Assembly: GCA_009829735.1 (NCBI GenBank) | Contig: CM020619.1 | Coordinates: 16,931,816 to 16,995,815, forward strand | Direction of reading: 5' to 3' | DNA from: Pyropia yezoensis | Taxonomy: Eukaryota; Rhodophyta; Bangiophyceae; Bangiales; Bangiaceae | Length of the DNA stretch: 64,000 nt | Part shown: piece after piece, positions 22,687-34,292 of the stretch | Layout: each line of letters opens with the position of its first letter | Numbering within the stretch: position 1 is the stretch's first letter | Program-made: the position numbers and the translations under genes | The notes under the pieces: generated by a model | Databases searched by the model: none | The model's input: the letters and a program-made list of their open reading frames with translations, nothing else | Told to the model about the DNA's origin: nothing

Positions 22687-24658
22687 TGTGCGCTTTACGT
22701 CCATGTGTGGTTTCTAAGAAAAACATTGAAAACTGGCCACGTGGTGGTCTCAAGAGTGCATCATCCAATATACCTGCTTGCTCGTCGCTTGCTCGATGTA
22801 CCCTCCACCACCAGGCACCTACGGACGGAGCTACGCCCCAAGGTTTCTCCCATAGACCACCCTGCGTCTACTGATGCAGAAAACGCGATGAGTTTCTATG
22901 GTGTGCAGCCCAAGAGAGCAGTCTTTTTCACAAACTTGGTGCCAAAAACAGCCACTTCTGCCTCCCCCCCCCCACATACTGGAGAAGGACAGCCGCCATG
23001 CACTGGCATAGCCCATAATATATCTGTGTGTCCCTGTGAGCCTCAGGCAGCACGAAAGTCCTACTGCCGACACCTCAACATGGACCCAGGGCCGGGTTTT
23101 TGCTCAACGTCGGACCATTGTCCTGAGGCCTGTCGCTACAAAAGTATAGTGTACCCACACAGGGATGAGCGGCTCTTTCTGTTCCAGTGTCTTCAGCAAG
23201 CACCCTGTACGGATCCTGGCCAAAAGATGGGAGCTCAAAGCGTGTCTGGAGCATCATGTGGCGAGCTCTGGGCCAGAAGCTATCTGAGCTTGTGGTTTGT
23301 TTGTATTATTAATGGGTTACATTGCCGCGCCGAGCGGGTGACTCGACTGCTACTGCATTGCTTGTATTTGGAGGGGGTGAGCGCGCCGTCGGAGTACCTG
23401 GTATCCGGCGCGCCCGGACACCTCTCCCCCGCAGGGGGACAAGAGCGGCGACGAGGGGCGACCCCGCCGGCCCTCACCGGCCGGCACGTTCGTTTGCCCT
23501 CGCGCGCCCGCCCGCCGTCCCTATCTTCCTCTCTTTCATATTTCTCTGACGTGCCTTCCTACGCGGGAGCACGCTGTTGACCCTCTGTTGGGGGCGTGGG
23601 CTTATTCCCTCGCCCTATGACCTTTGTGGACTCGCCGGTGCTCCACCAAGACAGGTGCGTGCCTGGCGGGTCCGGTCAGTATAAATGTATCACACTGGCT
23701 CAGCCGCGTCAAGGTAGGCGAGAGGTAACTATATGCTTCGCATGTTTGCCACCAGGTCGTGCTTGTCTTGGTCATGGCTGTCCCGTTAGGAGACTCGGTG
23801 GCAACTGTGAGTTGTCGCTTATCAGTTCAACGTCTGTCGTACGTTCATAGAGCTGGGTAGTGAGCTGTGTCATGTACTTTGTTCAAGCTGCTGGGCCATG
23901 CATCCACATGAAGCAGTGACAGGATGATCCATGCGTTTGTCGGCGAAAAAAAAAGCTATCAAAGATCCACAGACCTCTGACCGTTCTATAAAAAAGAACG
24001 GCGTCACAGACTCCTTACAGAGACGCAAACGTGCTGGACCCGCGTGAAAAAGGAGCTCAGATAGCCTCCGGCGCCAAGCTCGCCACATGATGCTCCAGAC
24101 ACGCTTTGAGCTCCCATCTTTTGGCCAGGATCCGTACAGGGTGCTGGCTGAAGACCATGGAACAGAAAGAGCCGCTCATCCCTGTGTGGGTACACTATAC
24201 TTTTGTAGCGACAGGCCTCAGGACAATGGTCCGACGTTGAGCAAAAACCCGGCCCTGGGTCCATGTTGAGATGTCGGCAGTAGGACTTTCGTGCTGCCTG
24301 AGGCTCACAGGGACACACAGATATATTATGGGCTATGCCAGTGCATGGCGGCTGTCCTTCTCCAGTATGTGGGGGGGGGGAGGCAGAAGTGGCTGTTTTT
24401 GGCACCAAGTTTGTGAAAAAGACTGCTCTCTTGGGCTGCACACCATAGAAACTCATCGCGTTTTCTGCATCAGTAGACGCAGGGTGGTCTATGGGAGAAA
24501 CCTTGGGGCGTAGCTCCGTCCGTAGGTGCCTGGTGGTGGAGGGTACATCGAGCAAGCGACGAGCAAGCAGGTATATTGGATGATGCACTCTTGAGACCAC
24601 CACGTGGCCAGTTTTCAATGTTTTTCTTAGAAACCACACATGGACGTAAAGCGCACAC
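22687..24658. mobile_element. ~2-kb element with ~600-bp near-identical inverted arms
   Basis: Arms at 22687-23290 and 24053-24658 are reverse complements with few differences; the spacer is 23291-24052. Landmarks are GTGTGCGCTTTACGTCCATG at the left edge and its complement at the right edge, and GCATCATGTGGCGAGC at the inner edges. Both arms carry the same open frame (up to 312 and 227 codons) with no recognised domain, so the frame is conserved through duplication, not independently. The spacer has TATAAA at 23680 and a hairpin (CCGTTCT/AGAACGG) near 23980. No transposase or target duplication could be identified. Confidence 0.75.
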
Positions 24659-25228
24659 ACCGTCATGGGAACTGGGAACATTTTCATACCTTCTGTCCCA
24701 TTGGCTGGGAACTAGCTAGTGCACAGGGTACGGACTCCAAATTGAACTCCCGAGAACTTGCGACCACATGCCCCGCAATCAAAACAATTGCATTCAAGCC
24801 ATTCAATAGTCGTATAATCAGACCTGTCTTCGGTCGTTTTCAGACACACCGGCCTCGTTTTTTTGCAACATAGTGGGGGTTCTCATGGGGTGGACTCTGT
24901 TCGCTCCGATCGTGCTACGACGGTTACAACTACGTGAGCATGCGTGCACTTGAAAGTATTTTAGGCTCATTGCTGTCCTAAGTGTGCCGTGCACCGCGCA
25001 CAGCTGTAAGGACATTCCTCGGCGTCCGGGGCTACGATACCTCAGTGCAAGGCACAAACCCTTTTGCCGAGGGCGCAGTCGCGAGTGACGACACAGCGGA
25101 CTAGGCAGTCTGGTCTTGCCACTTGCCTCCGGGCGTCACGCCCCTCCAGCCCTTCTTGCACCCTGACCGCCGTGCCGTGCGTCTGCGCCGCGGACTTGTG
25201 CGGGCGCGGTATCTAGCCGTCCTACGCC
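24659..25228. other. Flank upstream of the recombinase-like gene
   Basis: AT-balanced, non-repetitive sequence. No gene seen; it may contain the promoter of the gene starting at 25229. Confidence 0.4.
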
Positions 25229-26970
25229 ATGGCCGATGCCGCGTTCGTCGCCGCGGCCGGCGCCGCTGCCGAGGGCCTTGGCGATGGAGGGGCAGGGGAC
25301 AGCGACGATGAGCTGGATGAGGTGGAGGACTTTGGTGTGGGAGCGATCGCGGCCGACCGACTCACCGGGGCGTTCGTGCCAGTGGTTCGAGTGCTGGACT
25401 TTGAGACGGACTGCGCTGAGCGTGCCGCACGGCGAGCGTCTTCACAAAACGCTGCGTATTTTGCGATGTCCGAGAAGTCGTGGGCGAGTGTTGATGGAGC
25501 CGCTGCTCGGTTTATTCGGTTTCTCGCCCAGGCTTATGCCGTCGTGAATGTACCGGGGGGTGAGACGGTGGAGGAGCAGGGATTGCGTTTGGCCACCACT
25601 TTGGACTCGGCTCTCCTTCACAGGCTACGCCGTTTCTTTGCACTGTTACGGAAGGGGGGGCGTTCACACCTGGTTGGGGAGAAAAATGCCCCGCTCTCTA
25701 TGAAAACGGTGTGTAATGTTGCGTCCTGTCTCCACCGATTCTTTGCCCTGGCTTGCCAAGATTTTGCAGGGCAGGTGCCCTACGTCCCTGGGTGCAAGAG
25801 CGCGGATGACCCGTACACGGATATTCCAGAGGCGGACAGGACCCCCAGCCAGATTGCGACGGGTGAGACGCAACAGGGCTGCCCCCTATTGCACTCCATT
25901 GTGGTGGAGTGGCTTCAGGGATCGCACAAGCGCGCCACCAGCCTCGGGGAGGAGGCCGCCCAAACCCCACCCGTTACGGTAGAGACGATGACAGCGGCGT
26001 GCGACCTGGCGACGACGGGATTCGATGACCCAGACGCGGCGGACGACCTGACGGCGCTGCAGTACCGACGCCTCACCCTGTACACCATCATGGTGTTTCG
26101 TGGTGCACTATGCTTCGGCCTGTGAACCTGTTGGGCCTGAAGTGCGTCGATGTGGAGTTCGCGCCGATGGTGGGTCATGACCTCTCTTTTTTTCAGACTC
26201 ATGGGCGGCCAAGGTGGGCGAAGATTCGTTACTCAAGGCTCAAGACCAACGTCGCCGGGACGGCGCCTGCTCCCGCGTATTACTTTTGGTCGGCAGACAG
26301 CAGCCAGGAGGAGATGGAGGCGTCCGCCCTTGCCGCGGGTGCCAGCGCATGTGTGTGGTGCCCGTTCGCTTGGTGTGACCTCCCGGCGTTCGCCTACCTC
26401 CACGTGCAGCTGAGAGCTGCCGACCCGGGCTTCACCTTGAGATCAGAGCTCCCTTTCTTCGTGACACCGGTATCTGGGGACATGGGTGGTGGTGGTGCCA
26501 TGAGTGGGGTGCCGGTGACGTGGGAGCTTCACCTTCGCGCGTTCGTACTGTTTTTTGACCCAGCGTTGAGTGCGCGAGGGGTGGGGGGTCTGTATGGGTT
26601 TCAGCGCGGGGCGACGCAGTTTTGGTTGAACCTCACCGGAGACGTACAAATGGTGATGCGCATGGGGGTGTGGAAAGCGAACTCCTCTCGATTTTTGTTT
26701 TATGTGCTCAACTACCGGTGCCGTGGTACGCTTCGCGCTCGTATCCGCCATTATGACCGCGTGGACAGGGACGATTTTAAAGCGCGCTTGGGAGGGCTCG
26801 TTGATAGTTTTATGCTTTGGTTTGAGGCGCGCGTTGTTGCGCTGCATGCGGAGGACCACGGCAACTTTTTTGCGGCAGCTTTTGGGGCTGAGGTGGCGGG
26901 CAGGGTTTTGGAGATGGTGAGCTCGCTGTTGGATTTACACGGTGGCATTGAGGGCGAGAGAGCTTTGTAG
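25229..26970 (+). pseudogene. Tyrosine recombinase/integrase-like protein, frame-disrupted
   Basis: Two overlapping frames make one protein. Frame 1 (25229-26125, 298 aa) begins MADAAFVAAAG, has an acidic stretch, a helical SAM-like N-domain (SVDGAAARFIRFLAQAYAVV) and ends RLTLYTIMVFRGALCFGL. Frame 2 (26110-26970) continues with LRPVNLLGLKCVDVEF, so together they make a box-I Arg motif (R-x2-x-L-L-x-L-x2-x-D). Box II follows as GFQRGATQFWL...VMRMGVWKANSSRFLFYVL, with Trp replacing the His of GHxS and a candidate nucleophile Tyr in FLFYVL. This resembles the tyrosine recombinases of Crypton/DIRS-type mobile elements. The switch needs -1 or +2 at about 26105-26120: a mutation, an assembly error or, less likely, programmed frameshifting. 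The usual H-x-x-R is degenerate, so activity is doubtful. Confidence 0.6.
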
Positions 26971-27512
26971 CATTGCTCTTTCTTATCGTTCTGTCAAACC
27001 ACCACCGGCACCGCACTCTCTGCCTCTTTGGCTTCAAGAACAGCTACGATGAGGGGCACTCGCAATTGTGTGTGCACGCTTGACACAGAAGGTCTTTTCT
27101 TTTGACAGCAGCGAAAGGCTAATGACGGCGACAAACGTATGGCTTAAGGACAGGGCAACGACCCATACGAGACGCTGTGCACCCGATGGGGAAATTAATA
27201 GAAGATAGTGTGCGTGCTTTGCATGGGTATGCGGCAAGAGCACGCATGGCTCATGTATGAACTGTAGTGGGAAGGGTACGAAGAAACAATAAATGCTTTG
27301 GAGGTCACGCTGCCAAGGACGAGTGCACCCATGCGGTTGAGGTACACGGGGAACTTTTCCGGTCTGTCTCTAAATGTCATGTGCAGCGCACAGACCCACA
27401 CCCAGCGTACCCATTCAAAATGCGCAACAAAACGGACACACCGAGTGCACCCGACCGACACCTCTCCCGCAGTCACCACGTCCATGACCTGACAGAAAAA
27501 CGTGACAGCAGG
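26971..27512. other. Flank left of element A, no gene recognised
   Basis: Low-GC compared with the left half of the window. It contains the 3' region of the recombinase-like gene and unassigned sequence up to the CAGCA target site (27513-27517) of element A. Confidence 0.4.
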
Positions 27513-27517
27513 CAGCA

Positions 27518-28090
27518 TGTAGCATCCCTGGCCCCGCGTTGGCGCCGACCCGGGACTGCAACCAGAGGGCACCAGGTGCCAGAACACGCCCGCCGTGTGG
27601 TGATGGTTGGCGGCCGCGGCCCGTGCCCGGCACTGGGATGCGGTGGACTACGCTATCCACACGTGAGAGAGGGATTTCTGATGGGTTTTTGCATACTTGT
27701 GAGGGACTTGATTTGTGAGAATTTGAGTGTGAGATTAGTGAGTGGGAATAGAATTAGTAGTGATAGTGGCCCCCGACCTGACGAGGTTAGACTCGGGTCG
27801 GGGCCACTCGGGGGTATGGGGGGGGGTTACCTGGCCAACGTGCCGAGGCTCCCCCGGATGCACGTTAAGAGGGACAGCGAGGCGCCCTTGGCCCGCGCCC
27901 TCAGGAAAAAGACAACTGCGCGTTTGCTTTCCTCTTCCCCGTGTGCACTACCGTGCGTATCTGTTTGCTCTGCGAGCAGGCACGTGAGGCAACAGGCATA
28001 CCGCTCTCGTAGTTCCCCTTTCTGTGTTACCTGTCCCTTTCCCCCGAGGGATATTGACACTTGTCTGAGAGAATCGAGTTTTATACCACA
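27518..28090 (+). repeat. 5' LTR of element A
   Basis: 573 bp, TGTAGCATCC...TTATACCACA. An AT-rich block (27670-27760) is followed by a hairpin at 27765-27808 (AGTGGCCCCCGACC pairing with GGTCGGGGCCACT). Four other copies occur in the window (36572, 39245, 41918, 44613). Confidence 0.95.
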
Positions 28091-28094
28091 TATT

Positions 28095-28112
28095 TGGTGG
28101 AGCAGCAGGGGA
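28095..28112 (+). promoter_or_regulatory. Primer-binding site of element A
   Basis: TGGTGGAGCAGCAGGGGA starts four bases after the LTR. It would pair with a tRNA 3' end finishing ...GCTCCACCA. The identical 18-mer follows the LTRs of B1 and B2. The tRNA could not be identified from the window. Confidence 0.7.
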
Positions 28113-28299
28113 TTGGAGTGTTTGAGAAGAGACATTTAGGAGCAGCGGTTGGGTTGTTCCTGTTCTGTCTTTTTCTGTGGTTGGGGAATTATTTGCACCC
28201 GTTCACAGGAACCACATTCCTGGCCCTCCAACCCCTCTCTTGTGGTCTTGCAATCTTTGGACACGCAGGCAGCTGAACTGTGGCTGTCAAGAGACCAAC

Positions 28300-30060
28300 A
28301 TGGCTACCCTCCCTGGCACGACGGTGCCCAAAGGGGTAGACCCCGCGTCCCTTGACGCATCCCTGGTCACCGCGGGGGACGGTGCCCAACCCGGCGCTCT
28401 CCCTACGGGTGAAGCAGACCTGGGTGTGACATCAGGTAGCGGACTGGAGTCTACAGGCGGCCAAGTACCTCCTGCTCCCGTTCCTCCGGCTGTTCCTCCT
28501 GTGGGAGCCACCCCGGGGTCAACGGCGTTTGAGTCCGCTCGCAGCAGACGTCTCCCTCCTGTCGGTTCTACTCCTCAACCTCCAGGGATAGCCCCTGGTG
28601 TGTTGACTCCTGGACCCACACGTGGCAGCTGGGTGTATACACCTCTTCCTGTGGGCACTAGCAGTGCCAGAGGCACCGCTGTGACTGGTTCTACGGGTCA
28701 CCCTGAGACCTCGACTCCTGGGACCGGCCAAGCTTCTCCTCCCCTTGCATCCTATGGGGCGGGGAGCTCCAAGACCGGTAACCGGAGCAGCCGGAGGCGT
28801 CGGCGTCGTCGTCGTCGCTTTAGCACCAGCGAGACCAGTTCCTCCAGCTCTGAGGAGGGATATGACTGGGACGCATCTCCTGGTCCCACCCGGCGCAGGC
28901 TAGTCGAGTTTGACTTCCCTGCCCACCAAGTGGGAGATGCCACCCTGAACAAGGTCAAATATTGGGGTAACTACCGGCTGGAGAACCAAGACCAAGGTTA
29001 CACCCGGAAGATGGCCAAGAAGATGGCATCCCTGAACCGGCGAATGCAGCCGAGCTTCGGGGGACATCCTAAGTTTTCCGGGAAGAGATCGGCGCTTATC
29101 TTTGCCTTCCTGCGCCGGTCTGTCAAGGCATGCAACGTCAACGATGTGTCCGAGGGCAAGGCTCTCTACCTCCTGGTGAACTTCATGACAGGAGAAGCGG
29201 AACAGCGGTTCGCACAGGTTCTACCAGACTCTGCCGGACACATTGTCGGGCGTACCGTTGGGAGCTATCCGGAGGCGGTCAACTGGCTCCTGTCCAACTA
29301 CGGTGACGCGGACTCCCTGCGCAAGGCAGTCGGCAGGTTAAACCGGGCAACCATGGAGCGACAAGAGACTCCAGAGGCCTTCGCCCGCCGTGTCCGGGAG
29401 ATGAGCGAGGCTTGTGGCAACGTTTACCCTGAGGACAGGCTTAAGATGATCTTCTCGGAAAGGCTTCCTGAATATCTTCAGGTGGACGCGGAGAACTACA
29501 ACCAGGAACATCAAGAACATACCTTCCAGCAGTTGATGGCCTACACCCAGGGCAAGTACCGGCAAGCCAAGGCACTCCAGGCTCCCATGGTATCAACTTC
29601 CAAGCCGTTGTCGCGAGTTCGTCCCGGACCCGACAAGTATAAGGGAGGTGACAGCCCTGTACCGGTACTCGCAGTTGGCGAGGCCTCACCCGTGGGATCA
29701 GGGGACAGGTGGGGCGGCTTCATTGCTGAGGAGCAACCTTCCCTAGTCGCCCCCAAGGAGGTCAAGAACCAGCGGTTCAGGTCTTGTTGGCTGTGCCAGA
29801 AGGAGGACCACATGTCCTACCAGTGCCCGACCATTCCCAAGGATCTCCAGGAGAAACTCAAGCGTCAAGGACTGGTGTTTGCAAAGGCGGTCAACTGGGC
29901 TGACCGGCGAGCACCCTCCAGGATGGACAAGGCACAGGTTCACGCAATCCGGGTAGCAACCTTGCAGAGCATCACGGAGGCTCTAGCAAGGGAAGCTCCT
30001 ACGGACTTTGACCTGGAGACCAAAACCTCTAAGGACTCCTCGGACCTGGGAAACGAGTAG
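28300..30060 (+). CDS. gag: Gag polyprotein of element A
   Basis: 586 aa from ATG 28300 to TAG 30060; intact. An N-terminal Pro/Thr/Ser-rich region precedes an Arg-rich RRRRRRRRFS stretch. The retrotransposon gag capsid region is about residues 220-430 (AEQRFAQVL, EAVNWLLSNYGD, ETPEAFARRVREM, RLKMIFSERLPEYL). A CCHC zinc knuckle CWLCQKEDHMSYQC follows at about 29787-29828. It forms the particle shell and binds element RNA. It ends GNE-stop, as do the gag proteins of B1/B2. Protease follows in another frame, 128 or more bases downstream. The ATG is chosen because composition becomes gag-like there and the leader from LTR to ATG is a normal ~210 bp. Confidence 0.92.
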   Translation: MATLPGTTVPKGVDPASLDASLVTAGDGAQPGALPTGEADLGVTSGSGLESTGGQVPPAPVPPAVPPVGATPGSTAFESARSRRLPPVGSTPQPPGIAPGVLTPGPTRGSWVYTPLPVGTSSARGTAVTGSTGHPETSTPGTGQASPPLASYGAGSSKTGNRSSRRRRRRRRRFSTSETSSSSSEEGYDWDASPGPTRRRLVEFDFPAHQVGDATLNKVKYWGNYRLENQDQGYTRKMAKKMASLNRRMQPSFGGHPKFSGKRSALIFAFLRRSVKACNVNDVSEGKALYLLVNFMTGEAEQRFAQVLPDSAGHIVGRTVGSYPEAVNWLLSNYGDADSLRKAVGRLNRATMERQETPEAFARRVREMSEACGNVYPEDRLKMIFSERLPEYLQVDAENYNQEHQEHTFQQLMAYTQGKYRQAKALQAPMVSTSKPLSRVRPGPDKYKGGDSPVPVLAVGEASPVGSGDRWGGFIAEEQPSLVAPKEVKNQRFRSCWLCQKEDHMSYQCPTIPKDLQEKLKRQGLVFAKAVNWADRRAPSRMDKAQVHAIRVATLQSITEALAREAPTDFDLETKTSKDSSDLGNE

Positions 30061-30245
30061 GGCAGGCGCTCTCCCCAAGTGTCTTCCCGAATCTCCGACG
30101 GCAGGGTACTTCTACCCGCTCTCCCCTTGCGTGCTGGGAGAAGGGACGGCAGTTACCTGCTCAACTGGTAGCCACCTGGACACCCTGGTTGTTCAAGGGG
30201 ACCTTGCTTGTCCTGCGTAAGGAAAACCTCAAGATTAATGCTCGT

Positions 30246-31091
30246 ATGCGTGTGGGGGATAGCCTCCCCCAAGCTGTTACGCCGGTGGTTGACACGGGAG
30301 CCGGACCAAGCGTCATCACTGAGAACCTGTTACCTCCGGGCTGGCGTCGACATGCCTGGAGAGCGCCTACCAGAACCCACATTGTCGACGCTTCAGGTCA
30401 AACCCTACGACCGCTTGGCCGTCTTCCCGTCGCCATCTATGTCAACAATGAACCAATGCTCTTTCCCTTTCTAGTAGTCAAGACCCTATCAGTCCCCCTC
30501 ATGCTAGGCTGGGACTTCCAGAAGCAGCATGTCAAGAGCATCCTGCCCGGAGAAGGAAAGGTGCAGTTCAACCATGGGTTTGTGTCACCGGTGTTGGAGC
30601 ATCTGGACGCCAAGGTTCGTGTAGTCAAGAACAAGAAGGAACGCATCCCACCCTCTACCTTGATTCTCTTCAAACCGGTGCTCCTACCTCCTCGCTCGGA
30701 GACCAAGGTTCAAGTAACGACCCGGACTGCAGATCAATGCCTGATCTACGGACGTAAGGAATGTCTGGCGAAACACCGGTTATACTTGGCCCACGGACAT
30801 CACAAGAAGGTAGAATGGTACACCCCGTTCTCGGTGCTGATCGTCAACGTGAGCCGGAAGCCAATAACCCTCGCCAAGGGCACCCGAGTTGGTACAGCAG
30901 AGCCTTACCGGGGGACCGCCCGTGCTATGCGCAAGGAAGACCTCTTGAACCTGCAACAAGAGCTGGCATCCAACTTGAAGGCCTTAGACGTACCTCCGAA
31001 ACAAGAGCAGGCTAGCTTCGTCACTCCGAAGCCCGAGCAAGCACCACCCGGGATGCCGAAGGTCAAACAAGAAAATGTTCCTCCCGACTGA
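30246..31091 (+). pseudogene. Aspartic protease segment of element A pol
   Basis: The frame is open from about 30189; the first ATG is 30246. The retropepsin motif VVDTGAGPSVI lies near its start and VPLMLGWDF forms the second conserved block. The C-terminal part runs into a linker with repeated KPEQAPP/KQEQA sequence. The frame stops at 31091 one codon before sequence that clearly continues as RT in another frame. In the B family protease and RT share one frame, so here a single-base indel at about 31088 is likely. The protein would be cleaved from Gag-Pol and process it. Confidence 0.8.
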
Positions 31092-34000
31092 AGGAGGCAC
31101 TGGAGAAGCTTCTCCAGGAATATCGGCACCTGTGGTCTGGAGAGCTGGGGAAGATGGACGCCACTCTACACCGGATTCAACTCAAGCCGGATGCCAAGCC
31201 AGTATACCTGCAACCATACCGGGCTGGACCTCATCGCCGGGATGAGATTGAGAAGCAGGTTAACAAGATGCTCAAGATGGATGTTATCGAGCCGTCTGAT
31301 GGCGAGTGGGCCTTCCCGGTGGTAGTCGTCCCGAAACTTGGCGGTCACTTCCGTTTCTGCGTTGACTACGGGCGCCAGAACGAGATGACAGTCAAGGATG
31401 TATACCCGATACCCCGGATGGATGATTGCATCGACTTCCTTGGTGATGCCACCCTCTTCTCAACGCTGGAGTGTAATGCCGGTTACTGGCAGATCCCTCT
31501 GACTGACGAGGACAAGGACAAGACTACCTTCACGTGCCACCTGGGACTATCCCGATGCAAGCGTCTTCCTTTCGGTCTCACCAATGCTCCGGCGACCTTC
31601 CAGAGAGCCATCGACATCATCCTGTCGGGGCTAAGGTGGAGAACATGTTTGGTCTACCTGGACGATATTATCGTTTTCTCCAAGACCCCGGCGGAACACC
31701 TGGAGCACCTTCGAGAGGTCCTGGCCCTCCTGTCCAAGGCTGGAGTTACCCTGAAGGCTGAGAAGTGCCACCTGTTTGAGACTGAGGTGGAGTACCTGGG
31801 GCGCGTGCTGAGTCCGGGGGAGCTCCGAGTCAATGAGAAGAACATCAAGGCCCTCCGGCATGCACGGCAACCTAGGACCCAGACGGAACTCAAGAGCTTC
31901 CTGGGTATGTGCAACGTCTACCGCCGGTTCGTACGGGACTATGCTCTGATTCCCCGGCCATTGACCAAGCTCACCAGCAAGAAGCTTCCCGCACAACTCC
32001 CGGTGTTCGACGAGAAGCAGACCGCGGCCTTCGAAGAGCTCAAGAAGCGCCTGACCACCACTCCAGTACTGGCGTTACCCAAGCGGGAGGGCCAGTTTGT
32101 CCTAGAGACTGATGCCTGTGGCGTCCAGGTGGGGTGTTCTCTACTCCAGCAGCAACCTGATGGGCAGTTCCTCCCGATAGGCTACTACAGCCGCGTCCTG
32201 ACTCCAGCCGAGAAGAATTATTCCACGACGGAACGCGAGTGCTTGGCGGTCGTGTGGGCTTGCTTCCTGTTACGCCCATATTTTGAAGGACAAGAGTTCC
32301 TCATCCGGACGGACCACGCCAGCCTAAGGTGGCTGCTGTGCATGGACAGCAGCCAAGGAAGGGTCGCCCGGTGGCGCTTACGCCTTTCGGAATTCAAGTA
32401 CAAGGTGCGCACCAGAGCAGGGAGGGAGCACCACTGCGCCGACACCATGTCCCGGCTGGAGACTCCTGCAGCCGACACCGGTCCTATCCCGGAGGAAATA
32501 CCTTGTTTCATCCTCCCGAATGTCGGACGCGGTTGGCATGCTCCCCTGTACGAGACACCTGAAGCTCATCAACCGTTAACCATTCACCAGATGCTGGAGG
32601 CACAACTGACAGATCCTCAATGCTTGGAGCTTCGCCACCAAATGGACCTGAACCGGAACAGTCGTTTCTCCGAGTCTACAGATGGACTCCTGGTGCGGGT
32701 GCCACTCTTCGATGGGGCAACTCAAGTCTACGTACCCGGGAGTCGACGAGCTGACATCCTACGCCTGGAGCACTCGTCTCCCCAGGCCGGACATCCGGGT
32801 ATCAATCGGATGAATGCTTCAATGCGACAACACTACTACTGGGAAACCATGGCCAGTGACGTCCATAAGCACCTGGAGGCTTGTGTTTCTTGTGGAAGGA
32901 ACCGGTTGTCCCAGAGGAAGAAGACTTCTAAGCTACGCCTATTCCCTGCGGCGGAGCCCTTTGCAAGCTTAAGCATGGACATCCTGGGGCCCCTACCTGA
33001 AACATCCAGTGGCAACATATACCTGCTCATCATTTGTGACCGGTTCTCCAAGTTCACTCGAGCGATCCCGCTCAGGACCATTACGGCTCTGGATGTTACG
33101 TCAGCCTTCTGCGAGTACTGGATAGCTGCCTACGGCCCTCCAGACTCCGTCTTAACAGACAATGGCCCCCAGTTTGCATCCCTGTTCTTCCAAGGAGTCT
33201 GTGACCTGATGGGCATCAAGAACTTGTTCCCCACGACGTACCACCCGCAAACGCACGGCCAGGTGGAACGATTCAACCGGACCCTAGTGGACATTCTACG
33301 GCACTACGTGGAGGAGCACCAAGAAAACTAGGACGAGCTCCTGGCTGTCCTCACTCTAGCCTACAATTCCCGAGTTCACCGGACAACGGGGGTCGCTCCA
33401 CTCGACTTTGTCACCCCAAGGCGGCTGACCAACTTCTCCCTAGAAAGAATACCAGGCGGTCTCCAACCTGCATTGAATTCACGTCCCAAGGCCAAGGATG
33501 AATTCCTGGAACAACTGAAGCTCCTGCTCCCAAGAGTCAAGGAGTCAATCTCAAAGACCCAGGAGCGATACAAGCGGGACTATGACAAGGGAGTCCGGGA
33601 AAAGAACAAGGAACTGGGTGGTGGCGACTGGGTTTTTGTGGACAACCACAGCGAGACCCGGGGGAAGCTGAACTCTAAGACGGATGGACCTTATGAGGTC
33701 CCGAATACGGATGGCTGGACCTTACTTCTAGACATGGATGGCTCCCCGTACCGGGTGAGCAGCGACCATGTCACCCGAGCTCCACCGCCAAGCAAACGGG
33801 ACCTGACCCGGCGCAAGCAGGCCGCAGTACCCTGGCTATCCCAAGAAGAAGGCCGGGAATATGTCTACGTCAAGTTTGTCGATCATGCTTGGCGGGACGG
33901 GCGCTTGTACCTGCGAGTACGCTGGTTCGGTTTTAACCCGGCAAATGATACCTGGGAACCCTTAAACCGGTTACCCGTCGCGGACTTCTGCGCCTACACA

Positions 34001-34147
34001 CGACGGAACGGGATTGAGGGCACTCCAGTGGCCAGAGTCGGCAAGATCCTGGAATCGGACTCGGAGGAGGACCAGGAGCACGGGGCTCATCAACACCCTC
34101 GGGACGAGCCGAGCTCACCCGCAACGGACGCGGAACAAGAGGAGTGA
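31088..34147 (+). pseudogene. pol: RT-RNaseH-integrase-chromodomain of element A
   Basis: One frame of 1020 codons, interrupted by TAG at 33329-33331 where family members have Trp (start of WDELL). RT has FCVDYGRQNEMT, FSTLECNAGYWQI, LPFGLTNAPATFQR and the catalytic CLVYLDDIIVF. RNase H has LETDACGVQVG, TTERECLAVVWA and TDHASLRWLL. Integrase has an HHCC finger (32770-32910) and the D, D, E residues in SMDILGPL, LTDNGPQF and HGQVERFNRT. A C-terminal chromodomain (YVYVKFVDHAWRDG, LRVRWFGFNPANDTWEP) marks it as a chromovirus; such domains direct integration to particular chromatin. An acidic tail of ~55 residues ends the ORF. A copy with the TAG and the upstream frameshift could move only in trans. 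Confidence 0.93.
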
Positions 34148-34292
34148 GAAGAAGGGAACGGGTGTATCAAGGAAAACACGCAATGCAAGGATGGAACTAT
34201 CAAGAAAAACAAGCACCCGCTCGAGCAACCCTTCTCTCCGCCTCTTCCCTCCTCGCTTCTCCCAAGACTCTCACTCTCCCAGCCTCCAAGTA

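Noticed and set aside
22642..23580. 312-codon plus-strand frame in the left inverted arm as a protein gene
   Set aside because: No recognisable domain; its conservation in the other arm is explained by duplication of the whole arm.
23870..24005. Hairpin CCGTTCT/AGAACGG as a transcription terminator
   Set aside because: Bacterial-type terminators are not expected in this eukaryotic sequence and no gene ends there.
30189..31091. Separate protease gene with its own start in element A
   Set aside because: The B elements have protease and RT in one frame, so the separation is best explained by an indel at ~31088.
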